Assembly: GCA_934486755.1 (NCBI GenBank) | Contig: CAKSQT010000027.1 | Coordinates: forward strand, 1-21,852 | Direction: 5' to 3' | Source: an uncultured Eubacteriales bacterium | GTDB taxonomy: Bacteria; Bacillota; Clostridia; Oscillospirales; Acutalibacteraceae | Length of the DNA: 21,852 nucleotides | The notes under the pieces: model-generated | What the model was told of the DNA's origin: nothing | Database searches by the model: none | Seen by the model: the letters and a program-made list of their open reading frames with translations, nothing else | Shown here: piece by piece, positions 13,697 through 20,373 of the stretch | How the letters are laid out: the number at the start of each line of letters is the position of its first letter | Position numbering within the stretch: the first letter of the stretch is position 1 | Position numbers and translations under genes: made by a program

Positions 13697-13987
13697 TTAC
13701 ATTGGTTTAATTATTTCGCCGCGGTTGCCGCCGTAGCGGTTTCTGATTGGTGGTTCGGTATCGACAAGAATAGTTTCCTGACCGATGACCTCAATATCGT
13801 GCCACGGAATAACAGTGTCGTTTTCCCTGCCGAACAGACCGAAAAACCTCGGTCTTCCTGGTATTATCACCGAAGTCATATTCCCTGCGTTTGTATCTAT
13901 TTCAATATCGTAGACATAACCCAATACCGATCCGTCCTTGATACAAACCACCTGTTTATTCCGCAAATCGGCTATCCTGCAATACAT
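13697..13987 (-). CDS. YlmC/YmxH-family PRC-barrel sporulation-associated protein
   Basis: 96 residues forming one PRC-barrel: MYCRIADLRNKQVVCIKDG, then GYVYDIEIDTNAGNMTSVII, then IPWHDIEVIGQETILVD. This is the pattern of YlmC/YmxH proteins found in spore-forming Firmicutes, whose molecular role is unclear. The start is ATG 13985-13987 with SD GAGGTG seven bases upstream; an ATG three codons earlier overlaps the SD. It lies between spoIVB and a DUF624-like membrane protein gene, 50 bp downstream of the latter, so it may be partly co-transcribed with it. It ends at its own terminator. Confidence 0.87.
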   Translation of the reverse strand: MYCRIADLRNKQVVCIKDGSVLGYVYDIEIDTNAGNMTSVIIPGRPRFFGLFGRENDTVIPWHDIEVIGQETILVDTEPPIRNRYGGNRGEIIKPM

Positions 13988-14037
13988 AAAAGTCACCTCA
14001 GGATAAATATATGTTTAATGCGGAATTAAAATGAGCG

Positions 14038-14865
14038 TTATTCGGCGTTTTCCTCTGCCGAATACTCATTTTCCTCCCCGTCCTCCTCGGGAAGCTCGGT
14101 TTCAATGCCGAGATTACGGCGTTTCTCAATATCTTCATAAGGATGCTCTTTATAATACGGGTCAATTATATATTTCTTGACCGACGGGAAAATGCAGTAC
14201 TGTATTATAAGATAACGGAATGCGGGGAAACAGAAAACAAACAGAGCAAATTCGATTAAAGTAACAGCGAAGTTTCCGACAAAGTATCCCACAACCAAAA
14301 ACAGAGCATAAATAGCGGTTATCATCAGGAAGCAGAGAAAATTCATTTTGAAATTTATGAAAACAAACTTAAAACTGTTTTTATAAACCTCGCTGAGTTT
14401 GAAGTTAAAGGTTATAATAAGCGTCCATATATAGAATGTCATAACGGTAAAGACATAAAAAATACTTATGCCTATTCCCAAAAATACCGCTGAAACCATA
14501 CCATTAAGCGAGAAATAGAAAAAATACAAATCAAAAGCAAGAACCGCATATATAGCCAAATTTATTATTCCCGCAGGTAGCGCCTGTTTCCAATTTGATT
14601 TTATTGTATCAAAAAAGTCGCTTAAACCGAAAGAATGCTTGTCCCTTGCGATATTGCGCGTAACGTTCGTAAGTCCCGCCGCTGCCAAACCCGATGTTAA
14701 AACAGGCAGCGAAATAAGGCAATAAACAAAGCTAATCGGAATAAATTTCCAAAAATTTCTGAAAAAAGTTTCAAAGAAAACAACAAAGGTTTTCTTTTTA
14801 GGAGCGTCCTTTTCTATGCCTGGACCCTCTTTTGCGTAGTTGAATAAACCGAAAAAGCCTGCCAT
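14038..14865 (-). CDS. YesL-like (DUF624) multi-pass membrane protein
   Basis: 275 residues with about five hydrophobic segments. The N-terminal MAGFFGLFNYAKEGPGI and the conserved block NFWKFIPISFVYCLISLPVLTSG followed by LTNVTRNIARDK match the YesL/DUF624 family. Its members often sit near carbohydrate uptake or surface-sugar genes but have no established activity. The C-terminus is acidic and cytoplasm-like (ELPEEDGEENEYSAEENAE). The start overlaps the stop of the upstream gene by one base (TAATG), so the two are translationally coupled and their products probably work together in the membrane. No solute-binding protein or permease is adjacent. Confidence 0.8.
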   Translation of the reverse strand: MAGFFGLFNYAKEGPGIEKDAPKKKTFVVFFETFFRNFWKFIPISFVYCLISLPVLTSGLAAAGLTNVTRNIARDKHSFGLSDFFDTIKSNWKQALPAGIINLAIYAVLAFDLYFFYFSLNGMVSAVFLGIGISIFYVFTVMTFYIWTLIITFNFKLSEVYKNSFKFVFINFKMNFLCFLMITAIYALFLVVGYFVGNFAVTLIEFALFVFCFPAFRYLIIQYCIFPSVKKYIIDPYYKEHPYEDIEKRRNLGIETELPEEDGEENEYSAEENAE

Positions 14866-15623
14866 TATTTATTTATCTCCTTCTTTTTGTATATCATTTT
14901 TTCACGCAATGATATTTCCTTGTATCCCAGAATATAAGCAACCGTGCAAAGAAGCGGTATGACAAGATGCACCGCAAACAGCAGTACAAAATTCAGCGGC
15001 GTAAGCTCATAAGCATAGACCGCGTTGCCAATGGCGGCTTGCACAAAACCGAACAGACTGCAATTCATAAACTTATATATAAGCAAAGCAAATTTGGGAT
15101 ATGCGCCGCTTGCAAAGACTATTAGCACTATATTAAACAGATATGCGGGTATTATTGAAAGCAACCCGATTTTAAGACCTTTCAGTTTATCTTCCTTGAT
15201 ATGACCGAAGTGAACCTTATTATTGTCGGTCGTGCCGAGGTGCCAAATTTCGCCGTATATAAACATAATCAGCACCACAAAGCTCGCAAGCTGGTCAATC
15301 ACCAAAAACGCCGCCTGACCGCCGCCTTTCATATCGGAACGAACCTTGACGGTTTCCACCGTATACCCCTTTGCCTCATATTCCGCCTTTTTCGTATCCT
15401 CACCGTCGGAATAGCGATATTCATACAGCTTTTCCCTTGAAGCAGAGGAGGAAGTTACGGTACTGCTGTCGGAAGCAAGGGTACCGTAAGCGGTATAGCC
15501 AATGTCGGAGGTAAAAAGATATGTACACAAGGCGCTTATTGTAATACAAACAAAGCAACATATCACATTCGCGAAAACGGTGCGTCCGAACACACCGACG
15601 CTTTTTTTCAAAATACTATTCAT
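14865..15623 (-). CDS. Hypothetical multi-pass membrane protein
   Basis: 252 residues; I do not recognise a family. One N-terminal helix (about 12-37) is followed by an extracytoplasmic loop of roughly 65 residues rich in Ser/Thr and charge (SDSSTVTSSSASREKLYEYR). Then come about four more helices and a basic cytoplasmic tail (KEISLREKMIYKKKEINK). The ATG at 15621-15623 has a GGGTGG SD four bases away; an in-frame TTG at 15635 has none. It is the first gene of a two-gene operon with the DUF624-like gene, coupled by a one-base overlap, and is driven by a near-consensus promoter. Confidence 0.78.
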   Translation of the reverse strand: MNSILKKSVGVFGRTVFANVICCFVCITISALCTYLFTSDIGYTAYGTLASDSSTVTSSSASREKLYEYRYSDGEDTKKAEYEAKGYTVETVKVRSDMKGGGQAAFLVIDQLASFVVLIMFIYGEIWHLGTTDNNKVHFGHIKEDKLKGLKIGLLSIIPAYLFNIVLIVFASGAYPKFALLIYKFMNCSLFGFVQAAIGNAVYAYELTPLNFVLLFAVHLVIPLLCTVAYILGYKEISLREKMIYKKKEINK

Positions 15624-15673
15624 ATATCCACCCAATCACAAAGTGTATGCCGTCATACACATATACTTTTCTT

Positions 15674-15702
15674 ATTATAATTTAACCAAAAGAAAAATGC
15701 AA
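15674..15702 (-). promoter_or_regulatory. Sigma-A promoter of the membrane-protein operon
   Basis: Minus strand: -35 TTGCAT (15697-15702), 17-bp spacer, -10 TATAAT (15674-15679). The -35 region coincides with the 3' arm of the preceding gene's terminator. The leader contains a small GTGTATG/CATACAC dyad (15644-15661) shortly before the SD. Confidence 0.75.
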
Positions 15703-15725
15703 GAAAATCTATAATCTTCCTGCAT
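15687..15725 (-). terminator. Terminator of the 90-codon gene
   Basis: On the minus strand an 11-pair stem with two G-U pairs (arms 15715-15725 and 15697-15707), a seven-base loop, then TTTTCTTTT. It overlaps the promoter of the next operon. Confidence 0.7.
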
Positions 15726-15740
15726 TCCTTAATAAAATAT

Positions 15741-16013
15741 TTACAAAATCAACAACAGAGCCGTTACAGCGGCGGCACAAACAAGAAACGCCGCTATTGA
15801 CAGTTTTATTATTCTTTTGGTTTTCATTCGCCGTCTCAACGATTGCGACATTCTTCCGCTTTCAAAATTAAACGAAAACGCCGCGGCTGCCTTTCTTAAC
15901 TGTTTTGCGCTTAATGTGCCATATTCGGGCGTAACATAGAAAACTATGCGCTCAAACAATTTACTGCCTGTATTATTAACTTCAATAACCGTTCTGTTTA
16001 CACCTTTAACCAC
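15741..16013 (-). CDS. Small hypothetical protein with C-terminal membrane helix
   Basis: 90 residues. A soluble N-terminal part (about 1-62) precedes an arginine/lysine-rich stretch (SLRRRMKTKR) and a single hydrophobic helix to the C-terminus (about 68-90), so it is probably tail-anchored with the N-terminus inside. No family is recognised. The start is GTG 16011-16013, supported by a strong SD (GGGAGGG) nine bases upstream. It is monocistronic with its own terminator. The 5' region carries a TGTCGAA heptamer that resembles an 0A box. Reality as a gene rests on the SD, terminator and composition. Confidence 0.72.
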   Translation of the reverse strand: MVKGVNRTVIEVNNTGSKLFERIVFYVTPEYGTLSAKQLRKAAAAFSFNFESGRMSQSLRRRMKTKRIIKLSIAAFLVCAAAVTALLLIL

Positions 16014-16192
16014 TTGTGCAGACCCTCCCTTTTTTGTAATAACATTTTGGGCAAAAAAGGAAGTAATTATTCAACTGATAAAACAAGTTTACATAAAAAT
16101 GTGGATAACTCGGTTAGTAAGTCTATAAACTCCCCGTTTTCAGCGGAAAAAGTTATCAACCGAGGCAAAAAATGTCGAATTATGTAAATCGG
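16014..16192. other. Intergenic region with 0A-box-like and DnaA-box-like motifs
   Basis: 179 bp between two minus-strand genes. It holds TGTCGAA (16173-16179, like a Spo0A box), TGTGGATAA (16100-16108, like a DnaA box) and two pairs of complementary segments in crossing order: GATAACT near 16104 with AGTTATC near 16151, and CGGTT near 16111 with AACCG near 16158. No clear sigma-A promoter for the 90-codon gene is seen. Functions are not established. Confidence 0.35.
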
Positions 16193-16858
16193 TCATCCCA
16201 AAAACTTTACAGTATCTTCAACCGAATTTTCAAGTCCGTCGGTAGATTCGCCGTTCATTCTGCTTCTGTAATCGTATTTGGCGCAATAATCGGAAAGCTG
16301 TTTATATAACCGTTCGCTGTAATCCTTGGTTATGCGTTTAAGATTTTCGGCAAATTCTTTATGAAAGCGCTTCATATTCTTCTTGTCGGCATAAGACATC
16401 AATATCTGATAGTGGTCAAGGCAGAACATAGGCTGGTTATTAAACAATCTTCTGAAATCCGCGTCGGTTTCATAACAGCGTATCACCGTTTTGAGCATAC
16501 GGGACATACCCCATTCGAGCTTATCGCAAACAAAGCAATCCTCCGAGCAAAGGTGCAAATGTTCATTCTTTTTAACCTTTTGCGGTTTATTATAGACGGT
16601 CTTATTTATTTCATCAATGTGCGTTTGAAGCATAAGCGCCAGCTGCAAGCGTCCCCTGCGGCCGAGCATATCGTTATAATGCTCCTTGCAAAAGCCTGTT
16701 TTATTGGTTTCTATTCGCACGTCTGGCTCCATCATTGCGTCTCCGAGGATATAGTCAAGTATCCGCTCTTCGCTTATCTTCTTCATACGGCAAATAGGAC
16801 AGCCGTCGTTTATTTCAAACACTTCGCTTACGGGTATTGTGTAAATACTCTCTCTCAT
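16193..16858 (-). CDS. DUF6062-like cysteine-rich protein
   Basis: 221 residues, cytoplasmic by sequence. Two copies of a Cys/His arrangement are visible. The first is GCPICRMK (Cys20, Cys23) followed by FCKEH; the second is CSEDCFVC followed by FCLDH. Together they could bind two metal ions. The segment ILDYILGDAMMEPDVRIETN and the following lysine/leucine-rich helices match my memory of the DUF6062 family in Clostridia, which has no assigned function. The ATG at 16856-16858 has an AAAGGA SD. It is expressed divergently from the 8-oxoguanine glycosylase gene through overlapping promoters. Confidence 0.8.
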   Translation of the reverse strand: MRESIYTIPVSEVFEINDGCPICRMKKISEERILDYILGDAMMEPDVRIETNKTGFCKEHYNDMLGRRGRLQLALMLQTHIDEINKTVYNKPQKVKKNEHLHLCSEDCFVCDKLEWGMSRMLKTVIRCYETDADFRRLFNNQPMFCLDHYQILMSYADKKNMKRFHKEFAENLKRITKDYSERLYKQLSDYCAKYDYRSRMNGESTDGLENSVEDTVKFLG

Positions 16859-16885
16859 AATGTTTTCCTTTCTATGATATTCCTA

Positions 16886-16914
16886 TTGATATTATAACAG
16901 AAAAAAGTTATAAT
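16886..16914 (+). promoter_or_regulatory. Sigma-A promoter of the ogg-lipoprotein operon
   Basis: -35 TTGATA (16886-16891), 17-bp spacer, -10 TATAAT (16909-16914). It shares bases with the divergent promoter on the other strand, so the two cannot be occupied by polymerase at the same time. Confidence 0.78.
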
Positions 16915-16918
16915 TCAA
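16891..16918 (-). promoter_or_regulatory. Sigma-A promoter of the DUF6062-like gene
   Basis: Minus strand: -35 TTGAAT (16913-16918), 16-bp spacer, -10 TATAAT (16891-16896). Almost completely superimposed on the plus-strand promoter. Confidence 0.72.
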
Positions 16919-16935
16919 TCATTGGGGGCGTTATC

Positions 16936-17790
16936 TTGTATAATATAATGGAACATAACGGCAATTTATATATCACGGGACTGCACGGATTTGACATACC
17001 CAAAACGCTTGACTGCGGTCAGGCGTTTCGGTGGAGCTGTTTAGACGGCGGAAGGTGGCACGGTATAGCCTACGGAAAATACCTTGAAATAGATGCGTTA
17101 GAGGACGGCACGGTTATACTCTACGGCACCGACACGGCTGACTTTAACAATCTTTGGCGGCAGTATTTTGATTTTGACAGGGATTATGATACAATAATAA
17201 GCGATATAAGCGGAAACGAGGTTTTAAAACGCGCGTCGGTTTACGGTGCGGGCATACATATTTTAAATCAGGAGCCGTGGGAAACCCTTTGTTCCTTTAT
17301 TATATCGCAAAACAACAACATTCCGCGCATAAAGGGTATTATAGAGCGGCTTTGTGAAAATTTCGGGGACAGTTGCGGCGGCGGTTATGCCTTTCCGAGC
17401 GCCGAGAGAATTGCGGCTTTGAATGAAGACGACCTGAGCGTATTACGGTGCGGATTCAGAGCGCGTTATATAATTGACGCCGCAAGAAAGGTTGCTGACG
17501 GCACAGTTGACCTAAACGCATTAAAATCGCTTGATGTTGATTCTGCAAGAAACGAGCTTATGAAGATAACTGGCGTAGGTCCCAAGGTTGCCGACTGCAC
17601 CTTGCTGTTTTCTCTTGAATTTATTGAGGCATTTCCGAAAGACGTTTGGATAAAACGCGCTATGCAGGTTCTTTTCGGCGGTGAGTTGCCGCAAGAGGCG
17701 CTGCCCTATGCGGGAATAGTCCAGCAGTATATTTTTTACTATGCACGAGAAACCCAACTTGCGTTTGACGAGCAAAAAGAAAGGACGTAA
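16936..17790 (+). CDS. ogg: 8-oxoguanine DNA glycosylase / AP lyase (OGG1 type)
   Basis: 284 residues. It removes oxidised guanine from DNA and nicks the abasic site. The N-terminal OGG domain has DCGQAFRW (about 26-33), the central SQNNNIPRIKGIIERLC matches the family helix, and the helix-hairpin-helix GVGPKVADC carries the catalytic Lys217. The FPKDVWIKR segment supplies Asp236. TTG 16936 is chosen as start because GGGGG lies seven bases upstream; the ATG at 16948 would be too far from it, and homologues begin at about the TTG. The lipoprotein gene follows after two bases, so they form an operon. Confidence 0.93.
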   Translation: MYNIMEHNGNLYITGLHGFDIPKTLDCGQAFRWSCLDGGRWHGIAYGKYLEIDALEDGTVILYGTDTADFNNLWRQYFDFDRDYDTIISDISGNEVLKRASVYGAGIHILNQEPWETLCSFIISQNNNIPRIKGIIERLCENFGDSCGGGYAFPSAERIAALNEDDLSVLRCGFRARYIIDAARKVADGTVDLNALKSLDVDSARNELMKITGVGPKVADCTLLFSLEFIEAFPKDVWIKRAMQVLFGGELPQEALPYAGIVQQYIFYYARETQLAFDEQKERT

Positions 17791-17792
17791 CA

Positions 17793-18647
17793 ATGAAAAA
17801 AGTTTTCGCTGTATTAGTATTAACCGCTCTATTGCTTACAAGCGGTTGCCGATCGCAAAAAGATTTGCATACGAGTTCTGACAATTCAAGCAGTCTGCCT
17901 GCCGCAGAAAGAAAGAGCGAAAGCAGTGCAGATATACCGTCTTCGGAAGAAACGTCAAGCATTTCTTCCGAAATTACGAACACTCCGAGCCGCAACGACA
18001 GCATACGCACGTCAAGTACTCCGACGAAAAAGCCCTGTACGCACAACTATCACGCAAGCGATACACGCATTTCCTGCACGGAGAACGGGTACATCAAGTA
18101 TGTTTGTGAGAACTGCGGCAACAGTTACAGTAAAACTGTTCCGCCACAGCATTCCTATTCAAAGTATTTATGCGACAACTGCGGCAAGGTCGACCCGCAA
18201 GCCGATAAATTTTGGGCTGTCAATGCTTGGCTTACAAAATACGGTTCCCCGAACGGCAAAGGTAATATGAACGTTTATACCGTGGGAGCATCAGGTCTCA
18301 GCATTTCAAACTATTTGGATCAAAACAACTTTTTTATTGAATACTCAGATATTGCAACGAACGAACAGTTCAGTGTTTTCATTCAGGGTCCCGACATAAG
18401 CGAAGTTAGCTTTTCAAGCGGTAGTACACAGGGTTATTACACAATCAAAAATTCCACTCTTTCATCAGCACGGAAAATTGTTTTTGATGAATTTTACACA
18501 GATGAAATCAATCCTGCCGACTGTGACGTTTTCGCAACCGAATGTGCTAAAAAGATTGACGCATATATGATGCGTTTTCAAAATGAAATTTTAGCGCCCA
18601 AAATGGGACTTACTTTAAGCGATTTCGGATTCACAAATTACAGATAG
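17793..18647 (+). CDS. Secreted lipoprotein with zinc-ribbon-like motifs
   Basis: 284 residues. The signal peptide ends in lipobox LLTSGC (lipidated Cys19). A low-complexity Ser/Thr linker (about 25-80) is followed by two C-x-x-C pairs (YVCENCGN and YLCDNCGK) with nearby Cys/His (CTHNYH, PPQHSYS) that could form a small zinc-ribbon-like fold. The C-terminal domain of about 150 residues is unfamiliar. Such Cys-rich spacers are frequent in extracellular proteins of gut Clostridia. SD AAAGGA lies inside the end of the ogg gene. Why a surface lipoprotein is coupled to a DNA repair glycosylase is unclear. It may reflect shared expression only. Confidence 0.85.
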   Translation: MKKVFAVLVLTALLLTSGCRSQKDLHTSSDNSSSLPAAERKSESSADIPSSEETSSISSEITNTPSRNDSIRTSSTPTKKPCTHNYHASDTRISCTENGYIKYVCENCGNSYSKTVPPQHSYSKYLCDNCGKVDPQADKFWAVNAWLTKYGSPNGKGNMNVYTVGASGLSISNYLDQNNFFIEYSDIATNEQFSVFIQGPDISEVSFSSGSTQGYYTIKNSTLSSARKIVFDEFYTDEINPADCDVFATECAKKIDAYMMRFQNEILAPKMGLTLSDFGFTNYR

Positions 18648-18658
18648 CTTTTACAACA

Positions 18659-18687
18659 AAGGGCAGCCGTGAATCACGGCTGCCCTT
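18659..18687. terminator. Bidirectional terminator between lipoprotein and ABC exporter genes
   Basis: A perfect 13-bp inverted repeat (18659-18671 and 18675-18687) with a three-base loop between convergent genes. The plus side is followed by AAAATTAT and the minus side by TGTTGTAAAAG, so there is no classic T run; the call rests on the GC-rich stem and position. Confidence 0.75.
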
Positions 18688-18704
18688 AAAATTATATAAA
18701 TTTT

Positions 18705-19460
18705 CTATCTTGCTTCATTTTTATATGCTTCGCAAACCGTCTGCGTATCGCCGATGAGCTTTACTTTGCCGTGGTCAAGCCAAACGCAGTGCTTGCAAAG
18801 GCGTTCGATCTGATCAATTGAGTGGGATACTATTATTACCGTCGTATTATCCTTCATCATAGCGTTTATGCGCTCCTCGCACTTCTTTTGGAAAAGGAAA
18901 TCGCCTACCGCCAAAATTTCGTCAACAATGAGTATATCAGGCGTAGTAACAGTTGCTATTGCAAAGCCTATACGCGCCACCATACCCGAAGAATAGTTCT
19001 TCATAGGCGTATCAAGGAAGTCCTTCATCTCGGAAAATTCAACAATATCGTCAAACTTTTCGTCCATAAACTTTTTTGAGTAACCGAGGACTGAGCCGTT
19101 AAGATAAATGTTCTCACGCGCGGTAAGCTCCATATCAAAGCCCGCACCGAGCTCGATAAGCGGCGCTATAACACCCTTTGTCTTAACGGTGCCTTTGGTG
19201 GGTTGAAGTATTCCCGATATTATTTTAAGGGTGGTACTCTTACCGCTGCCGTTAAGACCGACTATGCCGAAAACGTCGCCCTGCTCTATGTCAAAAGAAA
19301 CGTTATCAAGCGCAACAAAATCCTCAAACATAAGCTGGCGTTTCATCAGCTTAATGAAATATTCCTTAAAACTTTCGAGCTTTTCCTTGCACATATTGAA
19401 GTGCATTTCTATGTTTCTAAGCTCGACAGCATTTTCTTTTTTTACCGACTTTTGTTCCAT
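18705..19460 (-). CDS. ABC-2 polysaccharide exporter, ATP-binding subunit (Wzt/TagH type)
   Basis: 251 residues. It powers export of undecaprenyl-linked polysaccharide or teichoic acid with the adjacent permease. Walker A is GLNGSGKST (68-76), the signature is YSSGM (156-160), Walker B is ILIVDE (176-181) and the H-loop is SHS. The long N-terminal segment with KEKLESFKEYFIKLMKRQ and the LIELGAGFDMELTARENIYLNG stretch are typical of the polysaccharide-export subfamily. It lacks the C-terminal carbohydrate-binding domain of longer Wzt proteins. ATG 19458-19460 has SD GGAGG; upstream in-frame codons overlap the permease 3' end. No glycosyltransferases are adjacent in the window. Confidence 0.92.
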   Translation of the reverse strand: MEQKSVKKENAVELRNIEMHFNMCKEKLESFKEYFIKLMKRQLMFEDFVALDNVSFDIEQGDVFGIVGLNGSGKSTTLKIISGILQPTKGTVKTKGVIAPLIELGAGFDMELTARENIYLNGSVLGYSKKFMDEKFDDIVEFSEMKDFLDTPMKNYSSGMVARIGFAIATVTTPDILIVDEILAVGDFLFQKKCEERINAMMKDNTTVIIVSHSIDQIERLCKHCVWLDHGKVKLIGDTQTVCEAYKNEAR

Positions 19461-19476
19461 ACTATCCTCCAAAGGA

Positions 19477-20280
19477 TTAAATGTGAAGAATAAACTTGCC
19501 TTCGCATTTTTTGAAAACAAGCGAACCTATTATCAACGAAACGATCGCTATGCCTATACATTTCAGATTAAATATAATATCAGGCACAGTATTATACATC
19601 ATAACGTCACGGATATATTCAACGTAATAGTACATAGGATTGAGCTTTACTATATTGTAGATAAAGTGCTTGTCCTCCAAAAGCGTTATAGGATAAAGGA
19701 TAGGAGTAAGATACATCCATATCGTGAGCAAAACACCGTAGAGGTGCGCAATATCCCTAAAATAGACCGTAACAGCACTTAAAAACAAGCTGAATCCGCA
19801 GCAGAAGACAAAGCAATACAAAATCGGCAATATTGCGAGAATGGTTGTCCAGGTAGGATACACCCCCTGAATTATCATAACCAAGAACACCGCGATAAGG
19901 CTGAAAAGGTAGTTTATCATAGCGAAAATGCACTTTTCAAGTGGGAACATATATTTAGGCACGTAAACCTTTTTAATAAGCGAAGACGCGCCTATAACCG
20001 AGGTCATTGCAAGCGAGGTAGACTCGGAAAAAAATGACCAGAGCGATGAACCGACTATATAATAAGTCGCAAAATTTTCAACCTGAACACGCAGCAGCAT
20101 CTGAAACACCTGTGTTAAAACAAGCATTGTAAGAAGCGGATTCAGGATACTCCACGCTATTCCGAGAACCGAGCGGCGGTATTTGACCTTTATATCCTTT
20201 GAAGCAAGGTTAAACAACAAAGGCGTATATCTTTTAAAATCTAAGCAGAATTTTTTTATTCCCGTTACAGAACTGTCCAA
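19477..20280 (-). CDS. ABC-2 polysaccharide exporter, permease subunit (Wzm/TagG type)
   Basis: 267 residues with six predicted membrane helices. The conserved N-terminal ASKDIKVKYRRSVLGIAWSILNPLLTMLV and the later LNPMYYYVEYIRDVMM are signatures of Wzm/TagG/RfbA permeases. It forms the channel for the ATPase encoded 16 bp downstream. The start is TTG 20278-20280 with SD GAGGAAA. A near-consensus promoter lies just upstream, so permease and ATPase form a two-gene operon that could export a wall or capsular polysaccharide made elsewhere. Confidence 0.93.
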   Translation of the reverse strand: MDSSVTGIKKFCLDFKRYTPLLFNLASKDIKVKYRRSVLGIAWSILNPLLTMLVLTQVFQMLLRVQVENFATYYIVGSSLWSFFSESTSLAMTSVIGASSLIKKVYVPKYMFPLEKCIFAMINYLFSLIAVFLVMIIQGVYPTWTTILAILPILYCFVFCCGFSLFLSAVTVYFRDIAHLYGVLLTIWMYLTPILYPITLLEDKHFIYNIVKLNPMYYYVEYIRDVMMYNTVPDIIFNLKCIGIAIVSLIIGSLVFKKCEGKFILHI

Positions 20281-20328
20281 ACTGTTTCCTCAATTCTTTA
20301 TGACAATCAAGTCAATCGTTACAACGGC

Positions 20329-20357
20329 ATTGTACCATATTTTAGTTGATTTTTCAA
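20329..20357 (-). promoter_or_regulatory. Sigma-A promoter of the ABC-2 exporter operon
   Basis: Minus strand: -35 TTGAAA (20352-20357), 17-bp spacer ending in TGG, -10 TACAAT (20329-20334). Leader of about 40 nt to the permease start. Confidence 0.75.
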
Positions 20358-20373
20358 TAGACAAAACCGTAAT

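Noticed and set aside
16100..16108. DnaA-box-like TGTGGATAA as part of a replication origin
   Set aside because: There is only one good match, and no dnaA, dnaN or AT-rich unwinding region nearby.
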